Assembly: GCF_009909155.2 (NCBI RefSeq)
Contig: NZ_JAAAPM020000001.1
Location: forward strand, 62,001 to 126,000
Length of the DNA: 64,000 bases
From: Flavobacterium undicola
GTDB lineage: Bacteria > Bacteroidota > Bacteroidia > Flavobacteriales > Flavobacteriaceae
Direction: 5' to 3'
Numbering within the stretch: the first letter of the stretch is position 1; each line of letters begins with the position of its first letter. The notes beneath the pieces were generated by a model. That model saw only the letters and a list, made by a program, of their open reading frames with translations, did no database searches and was not told where the DNA came from. Shown one piece after another: positions 1 to 10,113 of this stretch. The translations under genes and the position numbers were made by a program.

Positions 1-1179
1 GAAATAATCGGTTTTATCAACTGCATTCTGATTGTAATTATTCAAAACATTCGCCAAAGCCGTCAAAGTTTGTGAAGTAGCAAAAGGCCAAATTGCACCG
101 TCCCATTCGCAGGTTCCTGTTCCGTGTGTTCTAAAACGTGGACTTCTGCGTTCGGCAGTAGTTAATCCAAAAGGTGCCAAAAACCCTTTTTCATCCTTAA
201 TTTGTTCCCAAGCTTTTTCAAAACCTTTGCCATTTTGTGGCAAATTAAAATACCAAGGAATAAATCCAATTGCTTCGCGAACTTGCGCCAAAGTATCTTT
301 CTCCGTAAAGGTTTCAAAGAATTCTGATTTTGGATTCCACAATTTCGTTTCCACTAATTTTTGCAGTGTATCCGCTTTAGCTGTAAAATAATTTTGCTGT
401 TTTGTATCACCTTTCATCGCAGCGATTTTCGAAAGTGCCACTGCATTTCCATACATATAACTGTTAATCGTTGGTCTTGCATTTCTAAATTTCCTTGCCC
501 CACTCAATGATTCTTCCATTCCGTCTTTAACGTCAAACTGCCAGAACAATCCGTCTTTTCGTTTTCTATCCCCTTCCCAAGCCGCATATTCATCGACTAA
601 ATCAGGATACATATCCAACAGAAATTTATCGTCTTTATTCACCAAATAGCGATTGTACAAAGCATCGGCCGTCCAACTGCTAAAGGTTCTCAACTTTTTC
701 ATCGGCTTGCCATCATTCCCCCGAAACCACAAATGAACGTCCTGCTCCAAATACTGCGGATCGTGAACCCAGCGAAACTCATTGATATGATGCCCCAGCG
801 CACAACTAATCATATTGTATTTATCGGCATACGAACGATCAACTAAAAACTCGGTAATACCATAACCCTGAGGCGTATTGATAATATGTTTTCGCGCACT
901 CCACCAACGGAAATAATAAATCTCCTCAAAATTTTGTTGCGGACATTCAAACAACGGAATATTCTTTTCCATCCAGGCCCACGCACTATCATTCGGAATC
1001 GCAAATTTCAAATTTTCATCTTCCATCGTGTTGAAATAATCAACATAATGCTTGAAATTATCCGCTTTCAAAACAACAGCCGTTCCTTTTTTAGAATGTG
1101 CCGCTCCTGATTTACAACTGCTGAAAGCTGCAATCAAGATTACGAAAGCGATTATTTTGTATTTAAAATCTGTAACCAT
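1..1179 (-). CDS. MGH1-like six-hairpin glycosidase lipoprotein (3' end outside window)
   Basis: Only the first 393 codons lie in the window, so the C-terminus is missing. The N-terminus is a lipoprotein signal ending in AFSSC (Cys22), which suggests an envelope-anchored enzyme. The mature part resembles MGH1-like/GH63-type (alpha/alpha)6 glycosidases: an aromatic block YYFRWWSARKHI near residue 80, FSSWTADALYNRYLV near 185, and CEWDGAIWPF close to the cut. Reading begins at the ATG at 1177-1179, directly before the hydrophobic signal. It is the last visible gene of the minus-strand pectin locus and follows GH95 after a spacer of about 140 bp with GC-rich hairpins. A six-hairpin fold fits removal of a terminal sugar from a pectin side chain. 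The exact GH family and the substrate cannot be read from the sequence. Confidence 0.7.
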   Translation of the reverse strand, partial: MVTDFKYKIIAFVILIAAFSSCKSGAAHSKKGTAVVLKADNFKHYVDYFNTMEDENLKFAIPNDSAWAWMEKNIPLFECPQQNFEEIYYFRWWSARKHIINTPQGYGITEFLVDRSYADKYNMISCALGHHINEFRWVHDPQYLEQDVHLWFRGNDGKPMKKLRTFSSWTADALYNRYLVNKDDKFLLDMYPDLVDEYAAWEGDRKRKDGLFWQFDVKDGMEESLSGARKFRNARPTINSYMYGNAVALSKIAAMKGDTKQQNYFTAKADTLQKLVETKLWNPKSEFFETFTEKDTLAQVREAIGFIPWYFNLPQNGKGFEKAWEQIKDEKGFLAPFGLTTAERRSPRFRTHGTGTCEWDGAIWPFATSQTLTALANVLNNYNQNAVDKTDYF

Positions 1180-1208
1180 TTTAATTATTATTTTTTTAAA
1201 GTTCTTTT

Positions 1209-1310
1209 ATCATTCCCCTCTTTTTAAGAGGGGTGGCTGAAAGCCGGGGTGTTTTTTTACAACATTTGTACCCACCCCCCCTACGGGCACCCCTCCAATG
1301 GAGGGGGAAA
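1209..1310. repeat. Inverted pair of GC-rich hairpin repeats
   Basis: Two small hairpins face each other in the GH95 - MGH1-like spacer. The first is CCCCTC (1215-1220) pairing with GAGGGG (1228-1233). The second is CCCCTCC (1290-1296) pairing with GGAGGGG (1300-1306). The reverse complement of the second unit resembles the first, so the whole is an inverted pair. G/C runs stand out from the AT-rich background. It is probably a dispersed repeat, and it lies about 35 nt upstream of the next start codon. Confidence 0.7.
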
Positions 1311-1323
1311 TTTGCAAGAAAAC

Positions 1324-3801
1324 TTAATTCCCGTAAAAAGTAAAAGTCTGTCCTGCTTTCATTTCTACATCATATTCATTATAAACTGGCAATTGCACTT
1401 TAGGTAATTTCGCTTCTTTAGAAATAATTGGCTTTTTAACCTCAACATCATAAAACAACGGATTCGGATTTTTGCCTTTTGCATTTTTAAGTACAACCCC
1501 TTTGTCTGCTTTCAAAGTGTTTTCTAATTTCAAACGGCAGTTTCCACCAATTTTTGAATACACTTTCAAAGTCGAAACTTTGTTGTTTTTCCATTCCATA
1601 TCAATTACAAATCCTCCGCGAGCTACTAATCCTTTGACATTTCCGTCTTTCCAAACCGTTGGCAAGGCCGGTAATAATTGAATAGCTCCTTCCTGAGATT
1701 GCATCAGCATTTCGGCAATTCCGGCAGTACATCCAAAGTTACCGTCAATTTGGAATGGTTGGTGCGCATCTAGCATATTCGGATACGTTCCACCGCCTTT
1801 GCGTTGTTCTTGAGTAACCAAGTGCAATTGGTCTTGGATTAATTTGTAAGCATGATTTCCATCCAACAAACGAGCCCATAAATTTACTTTCCAACCCATA
1901 GACCAACCGGTTGATTCATCGGTTCTGTAAATCAGTGATTGTTTAGCTGCTTCAAATAATTCTGGTGTTCTAAAAGCAGAAATTTGGTTACTTGGAAACA
2001 AACCGTACAAATGCGAAACGTGACGGTGATTGTCTTGCGGATTGTCCCAATCTTCCTGCCATTCCTGTAACTGATTGTGTTTTCCCACTTTCATCGGAGG
2101 CATTTTTGCCAAAGCTGCTGCTAATTCTTTGGTAAAAGTAGCATCAGGCGAAACTAAAGCCGAAGCTTCCATCACATGTGTAAACAAATCGAAAACCAAT
2201 TGGTTATCCATAGTTGTTCCCGAAGCAATAGTCGATTTTCCATCCTCACCGGCATGTGCGTTTTCAGGCGAAGAAGAAGGCACTACGACCAAATAACCTG
2301 TATTTGGATCCATAACCATAAAATCAAGGAAAAACTGCGCCGCTCCTTTCATCACCGGATAAATTTCGGTCAAGTATTTTTTGTCACCGGTGTACAAATA
2401 ACGTTCCCACAAATCCTGGCAAACCCAGGCGCCACCTGTAGGCCACATTCCCGAAGCTGCCTGATCTACAGGAGCTGTTACGCGCCAAATATCGGTATTA
2501 TGATGCAAGACCCAACCGCGGGCATTATACATTGTTTTTGCTGTTTCGGCACCAGTAACACTCAATTCTTTTGCCATTTGGATAAATGGCTCGTGCATTT
2601 CAGAAAGATTGGTAACCTCAGACGGCCAATAATTCATTTCGGCATTAATGTTGGTCGTATATTTACTGTCCCAAGGCGGAGAAACCATATCGTTCCAAAT
2701 TCCCTGTAAATTCGCAGGTTGCCCACCCGGTTGTGAAGACGAAATCAACAAATAACGTCCAAACTGAAAATACATCGCTGCCAATTGTGGATCAAATTCC
2801 TTTTTGAAATCACGGATACGCTCATCTGTAGGTTTTTTGATCTTTTCATTCGAACCTAAATCTAAACTTACGCGGTTGAAGAATTTCTGGTAGTAAGCCA
2901 CATGAGCTTTCTTAATTTCGTCAAAGTTTTTGGTCAAGGCTGCTTCAAGAAAACGTTTACATTTTTGCTCCTGATTTTCGTCTAATGTTTTGTAATCAAC
3001 AAAATTAGTTCCAATAGAAATGTACAAAGTAGCTTCGTCAGCCCCATTAATACTTATAACCCCATTTTTTGAAGTTACTTTTCCACCTTTATTTTGAACT
3101 GCCAGGCGACCTTCAAATTTTACTTTTCCTTTTACACCTTCAAAATTAGTTCCGGTGCCAGTCATTACAATTTCGTTATTGTCTGAAAAAGAAATGGTTT
3201 TATCAATCGGGCTGTTCATCATCACGTTGCAACTAATCTTCCCGGCTTTGCTGGCCGATAATTTCACTGCAATTACTTGATCGCTAAAAGATGTTAGAAC
3301 CTCTCTTTTATAAGTAACGCCATCTACCTCGTATTGAACCGAAGCCGTAGCATTGGCAATATCCAAATCACGGTAATAATTTTTGTAATCGTTATGCCCA
3401 TTGAACGAAATGTACACACTCCCAAAGGTCTGATACGGCATCCCATCATTAGTTTGCGACATGATATCTCGGGTGGCTAAATCCTGAGCTTCTTTGAATT
3501 TCCCTTCGAAAATTAATTTTCGAACTACCGGCAAAGCCTCAATTGATTTGGTATGCGCATTCGTGTTTGGAGAACCGGCCCAAATAGTTTCTTCGTTTAA
3601 TTGTAAACGTTCGATAGACGGATCTCCAAAAACCATTGCACCCAAACGTCCGTTCCCCAAAGGCAGGGCTTCGTTCCAGATTGCAGCGGGTTTATCGTAC
3701 CACAACTTTAAATCCGATTTTGATTGTGCTTGAATTGTTATCGTTACCAAAAAAGTCGATAATCCAAATAAAATTCTCGCTATATTATTTCTTAACTTCA
3801 T
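1324..3801 (-). CDS. GH95 alpha-L-fucosidase / alpha-L-galactosidase
   Basis: Secreted exo-glycosidase expected to remove terminal alpha-L-fucose or alpha-L-galactose. The N-terminus has the GH95 signature [18 protein letters not shown] followed by [11 protein letters not shown]. Candidate catalytic residues are visible: the Asn pair in NINAEMNYW (about 384-386), Glu in SSPENAH (about 513), and Asp in QIDGNFG (about 686). The start is set at the ATG at 3801, which gives [14 protein letters not shown], a clean signal peptide ending QAQ. An upstream in-frame ATG at 3834 would add 11 charged residues before it. The start overlaps the 3' end of the esterase gene by 17 nt, so the two are probably translationally coupled. 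GH95 includes both fucosidases and L-galactosidases. RG-II contains terminal L-galactose, so the latter is plausible here but unproven. Confidence 0.93.
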   Translation of the reverse strand: MKLRNNIARILFGLSTFLVTITIQAQSKSDLKLWYDKPAAIWNEALPLGNGRLGAMVFGDPSIERLQLNEETIWAGSPNTNAHTKSIEALPVVRKLIFEGKFKEAQDLATRDIMSQTNDGMPYQTFGSVYISFNGHNDYKNYYRDLDIANATASVQYEVDGVTYKREVLTSFSDQVIAVKLSASKAGKISCNVMMNSPIDKTISFSDNNEIVMTGTGTNFEGVKGKVKFEGRLAVQNKGGKVTSKNGVISINGADEATLYISIGTNFVDYKTLDENQEQKCKRFLEAALTKNFDEIKKAHVAYYQKFFNRVSLDLGSNEKIKKPTDERIRDFKKEFDPQLAAMYFQFGRYLLISSSQPGGQPANLQGIWNDMVSPPWDSKYTTNINAEMNYWPSEVTNLSEMHEPFIQMAKELSVTGAETAKTMYNARGWVLHHNTDIWRVTAPVDQAASGMWPTGGAWVCQDLWERYLYTGDKKYLTEIYPVMKGAAQFFLDFMVMDPNTGYLVVVPSSSPENAHAGEDGKSTIASGTTMDNQLVFDLFTHVMEASALVSPDATFTKELAAALAKMPPMKVGKHNQLQEWQEDWDNPQDNHRHVSHLYGLFPSNQISAFRTPELFEAAKQSLIYRTDESTGWSMGWKVNLWARLLDGNHAYKLIQDQLHLVTQEQRKGGGTYPNMLDAHQPFQIDGNFGCTAGIAEMLMQSQEGAIQLLPALPTVWKDGNVKGLVARGGFVIDMEWKNNKVSTLKVYSKIGGNCRLKLENTLKADKGVVLKNAKGKNPNPLFYDVEVKKPIISKEAKLPKVQLPVYNEYDVEMKAGQTFTFYGN

Positions 3802-5197
3802 ATACTTTTTCGTTTTTTTCGCCAAAAAGGGCATATAACTGATTAATATCTTTTAATGCGTTTGCCGGTAACTTTTCGCCTTTAGTACCAAAAACCAATA
3901 GCTTTTCTGTTGGTTCGATTACACAAGTCGATTCGTCTATTTCTCCTTTGCTGTTTTTTACTTTGCTAATGTCCAAACCTAAATATTTTGCCATAAAAGG
4001 ATACATCGCCATGCGTTTTGATTCTCCATAATTGTGTCCTTCTTTAGGAAAATGTGCATTTTCAACCAAACCCTGTTTTCCATACAAACCATAGGCTTTT
4101 TGAATAAATGGAAACTCTAATTCCGGCACTGTAGCCGTCCAATCGCCACCATCGGAAACAATCAACTGTGGTTTGGGAGCCGCCATTGCTGCAATTTCGG
4201 CATTATTGGTTCCGTTTCCACAAAGGTGTAAACCGCGACCACTTTCACAAGGACAACCACCTACAAAATGAGAAGAAGTCATAACCACCGGAACTGAAAC
4301 TTTTATTCTGTCATCAATCGCTGCCAAAAACATCGTTTGAGAACCACCTCCTGAACCACCAGTAGCTCCTACCCGGTTCATGTCGGCATATTTTTGTGTT
4401 GCCAAATAATCTAACAATCGTTCTGCACTTAAAACCTGAATGGTTTGAGCAATACTATTTCTATGCAAAGTCGATTCAAATTGTAAAGTAGATTCGCCCC
4501 AGGCAAACAAGTCAAAATCTACTACAACCGCTCCCATTTTTGCCAAAATAGCACAACGCAGTTGCTGGTCTTTTCTATATCTTCCATCACCAAAATGTCC
4601 ATTAGGTGTAATCACCACTGCCGCTTTTCCTTTTAAAGGATAGGGTTTGTAAATAGAACCCGTAACATAAACACCCGGTATAATTTCTAAACCAATATTC
4701 TCCACACTGTAATCTTTATAGATTCTTTTTGGAGTTAGAATTGGTGTTCCCTTTGGCATAGGCGGTGCTTTGTCTAGACCAATAGAACTAATGATGCATT
4801 TTTTCAAATCGGCCTTTCTGGTTTCCCAAGCTTTTAAATTGGGATACAAATCGGCTAAAAATTCTAAACGTTCCTTACCAATATTAGCCGATCTTCTGGC
4901 ATATTCAAATTTTCGAATAGCATAAGTCGAATCGTTTTCTTTAAAAAAAGTAAGATCAAATGGTGCTAAAATGGCTGTCAATGAAACGTCTAAATTGCCC
5001 TGACGAATTCTCCATTCGGCATAATCCAGTTCCTTACCTTTTAGCAAACCATCTTTGTCGTTGATGGTTACTTTAAAAATGGATTCTATTGTTTTTATAG
5101 CCTTTACTATCGGTTCTTTATAATTATCATCCGATGTTTGTGCTTCTACCTTTGGCAGCAACAAAAATAGCAATACCACAATAAACAACTTCTTCAT
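3785..5197 (-). CDS. Secreted alpha/beta-hydrolase esterase with N-terminal STN-like domain (CE19-like candidate)
   Basis: Predicted periplasmic or secreted carbohydrate esterase. The C-terminal two thirds is an alpha/beta hydrolase: [13 protein letters not shown] near the oxyanion region, a nucleophile elbow [11 protein letters not shown], and a late EGHNYG carrying the likely catalytic His. It resembles the acetylxylan-esterase-like group that includes the RG-II pectin methylesterase family CE19. After the signal peptide there is a segment of about 70 residues, [13 protein letters not shown] through [21 protein letters not shown] to [13 protein letters not shown], that looks like a secretin/TonB short N-terminal (STN) domain. 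The start is the ATG at 5197 ([14 protein letters not shown]), preceded by AAGG at a suitable distance. Upstream ATGs at 5212 and 5251 only add a charged leader. Its placement between GH78 and GH95 supports removal of methyl or acetyl groups from pectin. The substrate is inferred. Confidence 0.75.
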   Translation of the reverse strand: MKKLFIVVLLFLLLPKVEAQTSDDNYKEPIVKAIKTIESIFKVTINDKDGLLKGKELDYAEWRIRQGNLDVSLTAILAPFDLTFFKENDSTYAIRKFEYARRSANIGKERLEFLADLYPNLKAWETRKADLKKCIISSIGLDKAPPMPKGTPILTPKRIYKDYSVENIGLEIIPGVYVTGSIYKPYPLKGKAAVVITPNGHFGDGRYRKDQQLRCAILAKMGAVVVDFDLFAWGESTLQFESTLHRNSIAQTIQVLSAERLLDYLATQKYADMNRVGATGGSGGGSQTMFLAAIDDRIKVSVPVVMTSSHFVGGCPCESGRGLHLCGNGTNNAEIAAMAAPKPQLIVSDGGDWTATVPELEFPFIQKAYGLYGKQGLVENAHFPKEGHNYGESKRMAMYPFMAKYLGLDISKVKNSKGEIDESTCVIEPTEKLLVFGTKGEKLPANALKDINQLYALFGEKNEKVYEVKK

Positions 5198-5238
5198 TTT
5201 ATTCCTTTTCATCCTTAAATTTATCATTTTATTTTCAT

Positions 5239-8028
5239 TTACAAAGCACATTCTATAACATACATTCCTGAACCTAAAACAAATGAAGCTTTTTCTTCAT
5301 TGGTTAAAACTTTCAGAACCGTTTTAGAATCGCTTAGTATTTTACCATTTACTTTGATAACTGCATTCTTTTTTACCGGCAATTTTACAGTAGCCGTGGT
5401 ATTTGCAGGAATCGTAAATTTAAAAGATACTTTACCCTCTTTTTTCTCCCACTCCGATGCAATTTCCCCAAAAACCGAATTGTAACTTCCCTTAACAAAA
5501 GTCATATCGCCAACAATTTCCGGTTGCAAGAAAAAATGCTTGAATCCTGGATTCGTTTTGTCAGGAACAATCCCTACTAAACTTTCATAAAACCATTCCT
5601 CAATTTGCCCCATCATAAAATGATTCCAAGAGTTTCCTTTTCTCGGATCCCATTGCTCGGTTAAGGTGGTCAAGCCAAATTTAATTTGGAAACCATAACC
5701 CGGCGCATCATAATGATTGTGCATTTTGTACATTACCTCATTCAGTCCATTATCAGCTAAAACCTGAAACAGATAACGATTCCCGACATCGCCAGTGGTC
5801 AATCGATAATTTCTGGCTTTGATATCGTTAACCAAATTGTCTAAAACTGTCTGCTTATCTTCTGGAGCCACCATGTTTAAAAACAACGGAACGGCATTGC
5901 TAAACTGACTTCCTGTGCCATATTGTTTCGTCTTTGTATCAAAGAACTTGCCATTAAATGATTTTTTTACACTTATTGCTAAATTCTTATAAATAACTGC
6001 ATCTTCTTTCTTATTTAATAGCTTCGCAGCCTTAGCCAGCAAATCGATTCCAAAATAATAATGTGATGTAGCGGAAAGTGCTATCGGACTATTTTTAGAA
6101 TAACCCGCCGCATGTTCTCCGTAATCATACCAATCGCCTAATCCATAAGAAACAATGCCTTTGTCTGCCTTTGAAGTCAGGTAATCCACATATCTTTTCA
6201 TCACAGGATAGTATTCTTTCAATAAAGAATCATCGCCATAATATTCATAATACATCCAAGGCAAAATTACACCTGCAACGCCCCATTCAGGAGAATCAGT
6301 AAAATCACCACCAAAAACCACATATTCAGGTGCAATAGTAGGAATCATTCCGTTTTCACGCTGTGCATCGGCAATGTTTTGCATGATGGACGGAATATAA
6401 TTTTTCAAGTTGTAATTGTAAATTAATCCCGGACCGTTTAAATGCGATTCTTCAAGCCAACCTAGTTTTTCACGGTGCGGACAATCGGTCAACACAGATT
6501 GAAAATTACTCTTAATGGCATTATTAATCAATTCGTGTGACTTATTGAAAATTTCATTCGAAGAAGTAAAACTTCCCGCTGTTCCAGCCGAGTTGTAAAT
6601 AAAATTAGATTTTAAATCTACAATTGTTGGGAGTGAAAAATCCTTTGTTTCTTTATAATTCACGCCTTCAATTTGCATGTATTGATAACCGTAATAGCTA
6701 AATCTTGGCTGCCATTCTTCTACACCTTCACCTTTTAAAATATAATCAAAATAATAGGGTTTTCCGGATCTTCCCTGACCAACGGTTCCATCGTCATTCA
6801 ATCCTTCACCAACCCAAATGCGTATTGTTTGCCCTTTTTTTCCTTTTACTTTAATTGTTGGAAAACCGGATAAATTTTGCCCCATATTAAAAACACGAAC
6901 TCCAGCTTTTGGTTCAGTTACGGCTTTAACGCCAAATTGCTCTTCAATTTGTATTGGAGTCGTTTGTTGGGCTCTTAAAACACCTTTTGGCGCTTCCTGA
7001 ACAACAACCGCTTTCCAATCATTGTCATTAAAACCAGTCTTATTCCAGCCTTTCTGCTCCAGATTGGCATTGTAATCTTCGCCTCCAAAAATACTGTTGA
7101 AGGTTATCGGGCTTTTAGAATATTTCCAGCTTTTATCGGTTTTTATAATTTGTTCCGAACCGTCTTCGTAAACCACTTTCATCTTCAAGAATAAGGTTGG
7201 AGGACCAAAACTCACAAAGAATTTCGCATACCTTTCGGCAAGCATATTATACATTCCGTTACCCAGTAAAACCCCGATTACATTCTCACCTTTCAGCAAT
7301 TCATTCGCATTGATTTCATAGGTATTGTAGTAAACTGTCTTATCATAATCCGTCCACAAAGGAGCAAACACACTATTACCTACTTTTTTTCCATTCAGCG
7401 TCAATTCATAATGTCCCAATCCGGAAACATACACCACGGCTTCTTTTATTTTTTTCGAAACAGCAAATGATTTACGCAATTGAATACTTCTTCGGGACAA
7501 AGAATCACTGGCATCAATAATGGCTTGTTTCTTTTCTTTTTTGAAAGTAACAGCATGATAATTTCGACCTTCCGGCAAATGACTATCGGCCTTTGTAATG
7601 GCACCAATCCAAGTTGGATTCAAATCCGAAGGTTCCGTTCTAAAATAAGCAATTTCACTCCATTTAGAAGCTGTTTTTTCATTCGACCAAACTCTTACTT
7701 TCCAAAAGTATTTGGTTTCGCTTTTTAAAACTTTGCCATTATAACGCACTTCCTGACTTACTCCAGAAATTACTTTTCCGCTATCCCAAACATCTCCTTC
7801 GTTGTGATTTAATTTTTCTTTTGACGAAGCTACTAATAACTGATAAGCCTTTTGAGAAACATTAAAATCTTTAGAATTGATTTGCCAACTAAAAACAGGC
7901 TTTTGTACAGGTATCGCCAAAGGATTTGTAGCGCTATTGCATGTTAGATGGCTAACAGCAGTTTGTCCATTAGAGCTAAAAGTCACTAATAGACAAAGGA
8001 AAAATACTATGTTTTTTAAATTCTTCAT
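5239..8028 (-). CDS. GH78 alpha-L-rhamnosidase (929 aa)
   Basis: Inverting alpha-L-rhamnosidase with the full multidomain GH78 layout. It has a signal peptide (ending SSNGQ), N-terminal beta-sandwich domains, a Bac_rhamnosid_N-like region around 190-340 (VVYVSGLGHYELTLNGKKVG), a second sandwich at about 370-470, a six-hairpin catalytic domain, and a C-terminal sandwich. The catalytic neighbourhood DCPHREKLGWLEE lies at 515-527 and matches the usual GH78 motif. The length is typical. The gene ends 41 nt before the esterase start. It differs strongly from the second GH78 at 46250-48451, so the two probably act on different rhamnosyl linkages. Confidence 0.93.
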   Translation of the reverse strand: MKNLKNIVFFLCLLVTFSSNGQTAVSHLTCNSATNPLAIPVQKPVFSWQINSKDFNVSQKAYQLLVASSKEKLNHNEGDVWDSGKVISGVSQEVRYNGKVLKSETKYFWKVRVWSNEKTASKWSEIAYFRTEPSDLNPTWIGAITKADSHLPEGRNYHAVTFKKEKKQAIIDASDSLSRRSIQLRKSFAVSKKIKEAVVYVSGLGHYELTLNGKKVGNSVFAPLWTDYDKTVYYNTYEINANELLKGENVIGVLLGNGMYNMLAERYAKFFVSFGPPTLFLKMKVVYEDGSEQIIKTDKSWKYSKSPITFNSIFGGEDYNANLEQKGWNKTGFNDNDWKAVVVQEAPKGVLRAQQTTPIQIEEQFGVKAVTEPKAGVRVFNMGQNLSGFPTIKVKGKKGQTIRIWVGEGLNDDGTVGQGRSGKPYYFDYILKGEGVEEWQPRFSYYGYQYMQIEGVNYKETKDFSLPTIVDLKSNFIYNSAGTAGSFTSSNEIFNKSHELINNAIKSNFQSVLTDCPHREKLGWLEESHLNGPGLIYNYNLKNYIPSIMQNIADAQRENGMIPTIAPEYVVFGGDFTDSPEWGVAGVILPWMYYEYYGDDSLLKEYYPVMKRYVDYLTSKADKGIVSYGLGDWYDYGEHAAGYSKNSPIALSATSHYYFGIDLLAKAAKLLNKKEDAVIYKNLAISVKKSFNGKFFDTKTKQYGTGSQFSNAVPLFLNMVAPEDKQTVLDNLVNDIKARNYRLTTGDVGNRYLFQVLADNGLNEVMYKMHNHYDAPGYGFQIKFGLTTLTEQWDPRKGNSWNHFMMGQIEEWFYESLVGIVPDKTNPGFKHFFLQPEIVGDMTFVKGSYNSVFGEIASEWEKKEGKVSFKFTIPANTTATVKLPVKKNAVIKVNGKILSDSKTVLKVLTNEEKASFVLGSGMYVIECAL

Positions 8029-8039
8029 TTCTTATTGTT

Positions 8040-8168
8040 GAGATAAACACAGGGATTCCACTGATTTACTTTGTAAAAGCACGGATAAAAACGGATTTTT
8101 AAAATCCTGAATTAGAAAAATCCGTATCAATCTGCGTCTTCGCGATAGCGAATCCGTTTCATCTGAGT
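8040..8168. repeat. Dispersed repeat filling a 141-bp PUL spacer
   Basis: The spacer between the sialidase-like gene and GH78 consists of phrases such as cacagggattcc, cacggataaaaacgg, aatccgtatcaatctgcg and cgcgatagcg. Similar wording (cacagat, aaatccgt, ccgtggg) recurs at 55883-55976 and, more weakly, after dprA. It has no open reading frame of interest and appears to be a non-coding dispersed repeat. Confidence 0.55.
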
Positions 8169-8169
8169 T

Positions 8170-10047
8170 CTATAATTTTTTAGTAATCAATGATTTAATA
8201 TTAAACACGGCTTCCGGGATTTCCATACCCGTATTTTTTAAATCATCATAATCTTCTACATCAGGAGCCGTATCAGGATTTGGAGTATAACGTTGTTCTC
8301 CGGTTCTAAACATAATGCGGGAAATACCGTCTGCCGGAGCATATAATATTTTTGCACCTGATTCTTTTTCATCATTCACTTTTACGGTATACGAACGAGA
8401 AGTAACATCTAATTTTACCGTAATGGTATATTCTTTTCCGGCTTCATATTTGGTTATTCCACTAAAACGGGCACCATTTTTTGTTTTTAAAACTCCATCT
8501 GAATCAAAAACCAATCGAACAGAAGGAAGTCCTTGTTTGTTTTGGAATTCAATTTGTAATAAACCATGGTTATTTTGTTCCGGTTTTACTGTAAATGTTG
8601 CTTCTACTTTTTCAGCAAAAGGAATCACACGTTCGGCACGGGAATAATCAAATAAATCATGATCTCTTAGAGTCAGCCATTTTTTACCATCTTCCTTCTT
8701 TTCAATTTTGGCGGAAGCCCAAGCCAAATCATACGTATTCCACATTTTTAATTCCTCGCCATTCGGCAAATTATTGAAAACGTCATTTGCATTTTCTGTT
8801 ACAACCGAAGTTACCGGAACCGGAATGGAAGCCACCCAAATATCTTCCTTATTCATACTGTAGCCTATCCAAATTTTTCCATCTGGCGGAGTTCCGTCTT
8901 TCTCGGTAATACCACGAACGTATTGCGGCCCCACAGATTTATAATTTCCTCCGTAACGCATTGGACTAATTTCGCCGTGAACCAATAATAAATCAGTATA
9001 ATTCAAACCATCATTAGAGGTCGAAATTGCCAATGGCCAACGGTATTCGGATGGATTATACACGGTTGCATAACGGTTATCAGATGTTTTTTGTCCCCAA
9101 ATTTTAGCATTGCTGTTTACAAAACCTGGTGCTCTCAATGGATTGTATTCCCAGGTTTTCCCTCCATCTTTACTAATAGAAGTTAAGGCGTGTTTCCATA
9201 AACCCACCACATTTCCGTTTGCTAAATGATAATAACTAAAGGCCTTATATGGTTTTTGTAACGGAATTAATTCGTCATCGCGATCAGCTTCTTCCACCCA
9301 TTGTTGTAAAACCAAAGGTTCTGAAAGAATTTCTTCGCAGGCTTTTTTTAATCCTTTGTCTTTTGCCTGAGTATAAAATGGAAAGGCTGATTTTGATTTA
9401 TCCCAAGATTTATTATATCTGATAAAGTAAACAGGCCCATAAGTCCCGTCTTTTTTAATTTCACGAATCACACGTCCAATTCCTTTTCCGTCATTTGGAT
9501 CGTCTTTTTCATCCATCGCAATTCCGTAATAAGCCAAGGCAAAAAGACGTTTCTCTTTTGAGGTATAAAACCCCATACGTTGGTGCATGATTGCATCGAG
9601 ATTTTTAGCCACTCCTTCAACACCTTCTTTTTTCCATCCATCAGGAATGCGGTAAATAGGAAAAATTACTTTAGGCATTGTCCAGGTTACTCCGTCTTTA
9701 GAAGTCATTATTAGAGTTTGACTTGGCGGAATATGTTCCCCCGAAGGATCACTCAAATACTGAAGATAAAAGCTATTATTCCAGTACGCCATAGTAGGCT
9801 GGTGATTGTATGTCCAACCAAAACCATCTGCTTTTTCAGGATGTTCACGGCTGGCACGCATAATTTGAGTGGCATGAACACCAACAGCAGGACTCAATTG
9901 ACCATGGTGATAATCAACATTAGAAAGTGTTTTTCCAACATATTTTACCGTATCATTTTGTGCAACGACAGAATGAATCGCTCCGCAAGTCAACAGAATT
10001 GTTGTTGCAGTTGCAATATTGCTTTTTATGTTTTGAAATAGAATCAT
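8170..10047 (-). CDS. Secreted sialidase-like six-bladed propeller with C-terminal lectin-like domain
   Basis: This 625-residue protein has a signal peptide (ending SVVAQ) and a beta-propeller with at least three Asp-box-like motifs: SKDGVTW (about 116), SKDGGKTW (about 293) and SNDGLNY (about 350). Residues of about 430-590 look like a concanavalin/LamG-type beta-sandwich. It is of the kind often annotated as exo-alpha-sialidase or BNR-repeat protein, but I cannot assign a CAZy family. It lies between a GH43-like gene and GH78 inside the pectin locus. RG-II carries the keto-deoxy sugars Kdo and Dha, which chemically resemble sialidase substrates, so an ulosonic-acid hydrolase is one hypothesis. 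A propeller lyase such as PL27 (rhamnosyl-glucuronate lyase) is another. Confidence 0.6.
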   Translation of the reverse strand: MILFQNIKSNIATATTILLTCGAIHSVVAQNDTVKYVGKTLSNVDYHHGQLSPAVGVHATQIMRASREHPEKADGFGWTYNHQPTMAYWNNSFYLQYLSDPSGEHIPPSQTLIMTSKDGVTWTMPKVIFPIYRIPDGWKKEGVEGVAKNLDAIMHQRMGFYTSKEKRLFALAYYGIAMDEKDDPNDGKGIGRVIREIKKDGTYGPVYFIRYNKSWDKSKSAFPFYTQAKDKGLKKACEEILSEPLVLQQWVEEADRDDELIPLQKPYKAFSYYHLANGNVVGLWKHALTSISKDGGKTWEYNPLRAPGFVNSNAKIWGQKTSDNRYATVYNPSEYRWPLAISTSNDGLNYTDLLLVHGEISPMRYGGNYKSVGPQYVRGITEKDGTPPDGKIWIGYSMNKEDIWVASIPVPVTSVVTENANDVFNNLPNGEELKMWNTYDLAWASAKIEKKEDGKKWLTLRDHDLFDYSRAERVIPFAEKVEATFTVKPEQNNHGLLQIEFQNKQGLPSVRLVFDSDGVLKTKNGARFSGITKYEAGKEYTITVKLDVTSRSYTVKVNDEKESGAKILYAPADGISRIMFRTGEQRYTPNPDTAPDVEDYDDLKNTGMEIPEAVFNIKSLITKKL

Positions 10048-10070
10048 AATCTTAGTTATTTTAGATTAGC

Positions 10071-10102
10071 CAACCCTATCAGGGTTTGAACCCTGATAGG
10101 GT
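10071..10102. repeat. Covarying hairpin repeat, copy 1
   Basis: A perfect inverted repeat with arms AACCCTATCAGGGTT and AACCCTGATAGGGTT and a 2-nt loop. It begins 24 nt upstream of the start codon of the sialidase-like gene. Three relatives occur at 29651, 39617 and 46199, with compensated base changes in the stem. Confidence 0.85.
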
Positions 10103-10113
10103 TAATAAATCCA

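Noticed and set aside
2176..2709. 177-codon plus-strand open frame inside GH95
   Set aside because: It is antisense to a clear GH95 gene, has a Cys/His-rich unnatural composition and shows no signal or family feature.
8170..10047. Genuine sialidase acting on sialic acid
   Set aside because: No sialic-acid uptake or catabolic genes are present, and the locus is pectin-directed. Only the fold similarity is kept.
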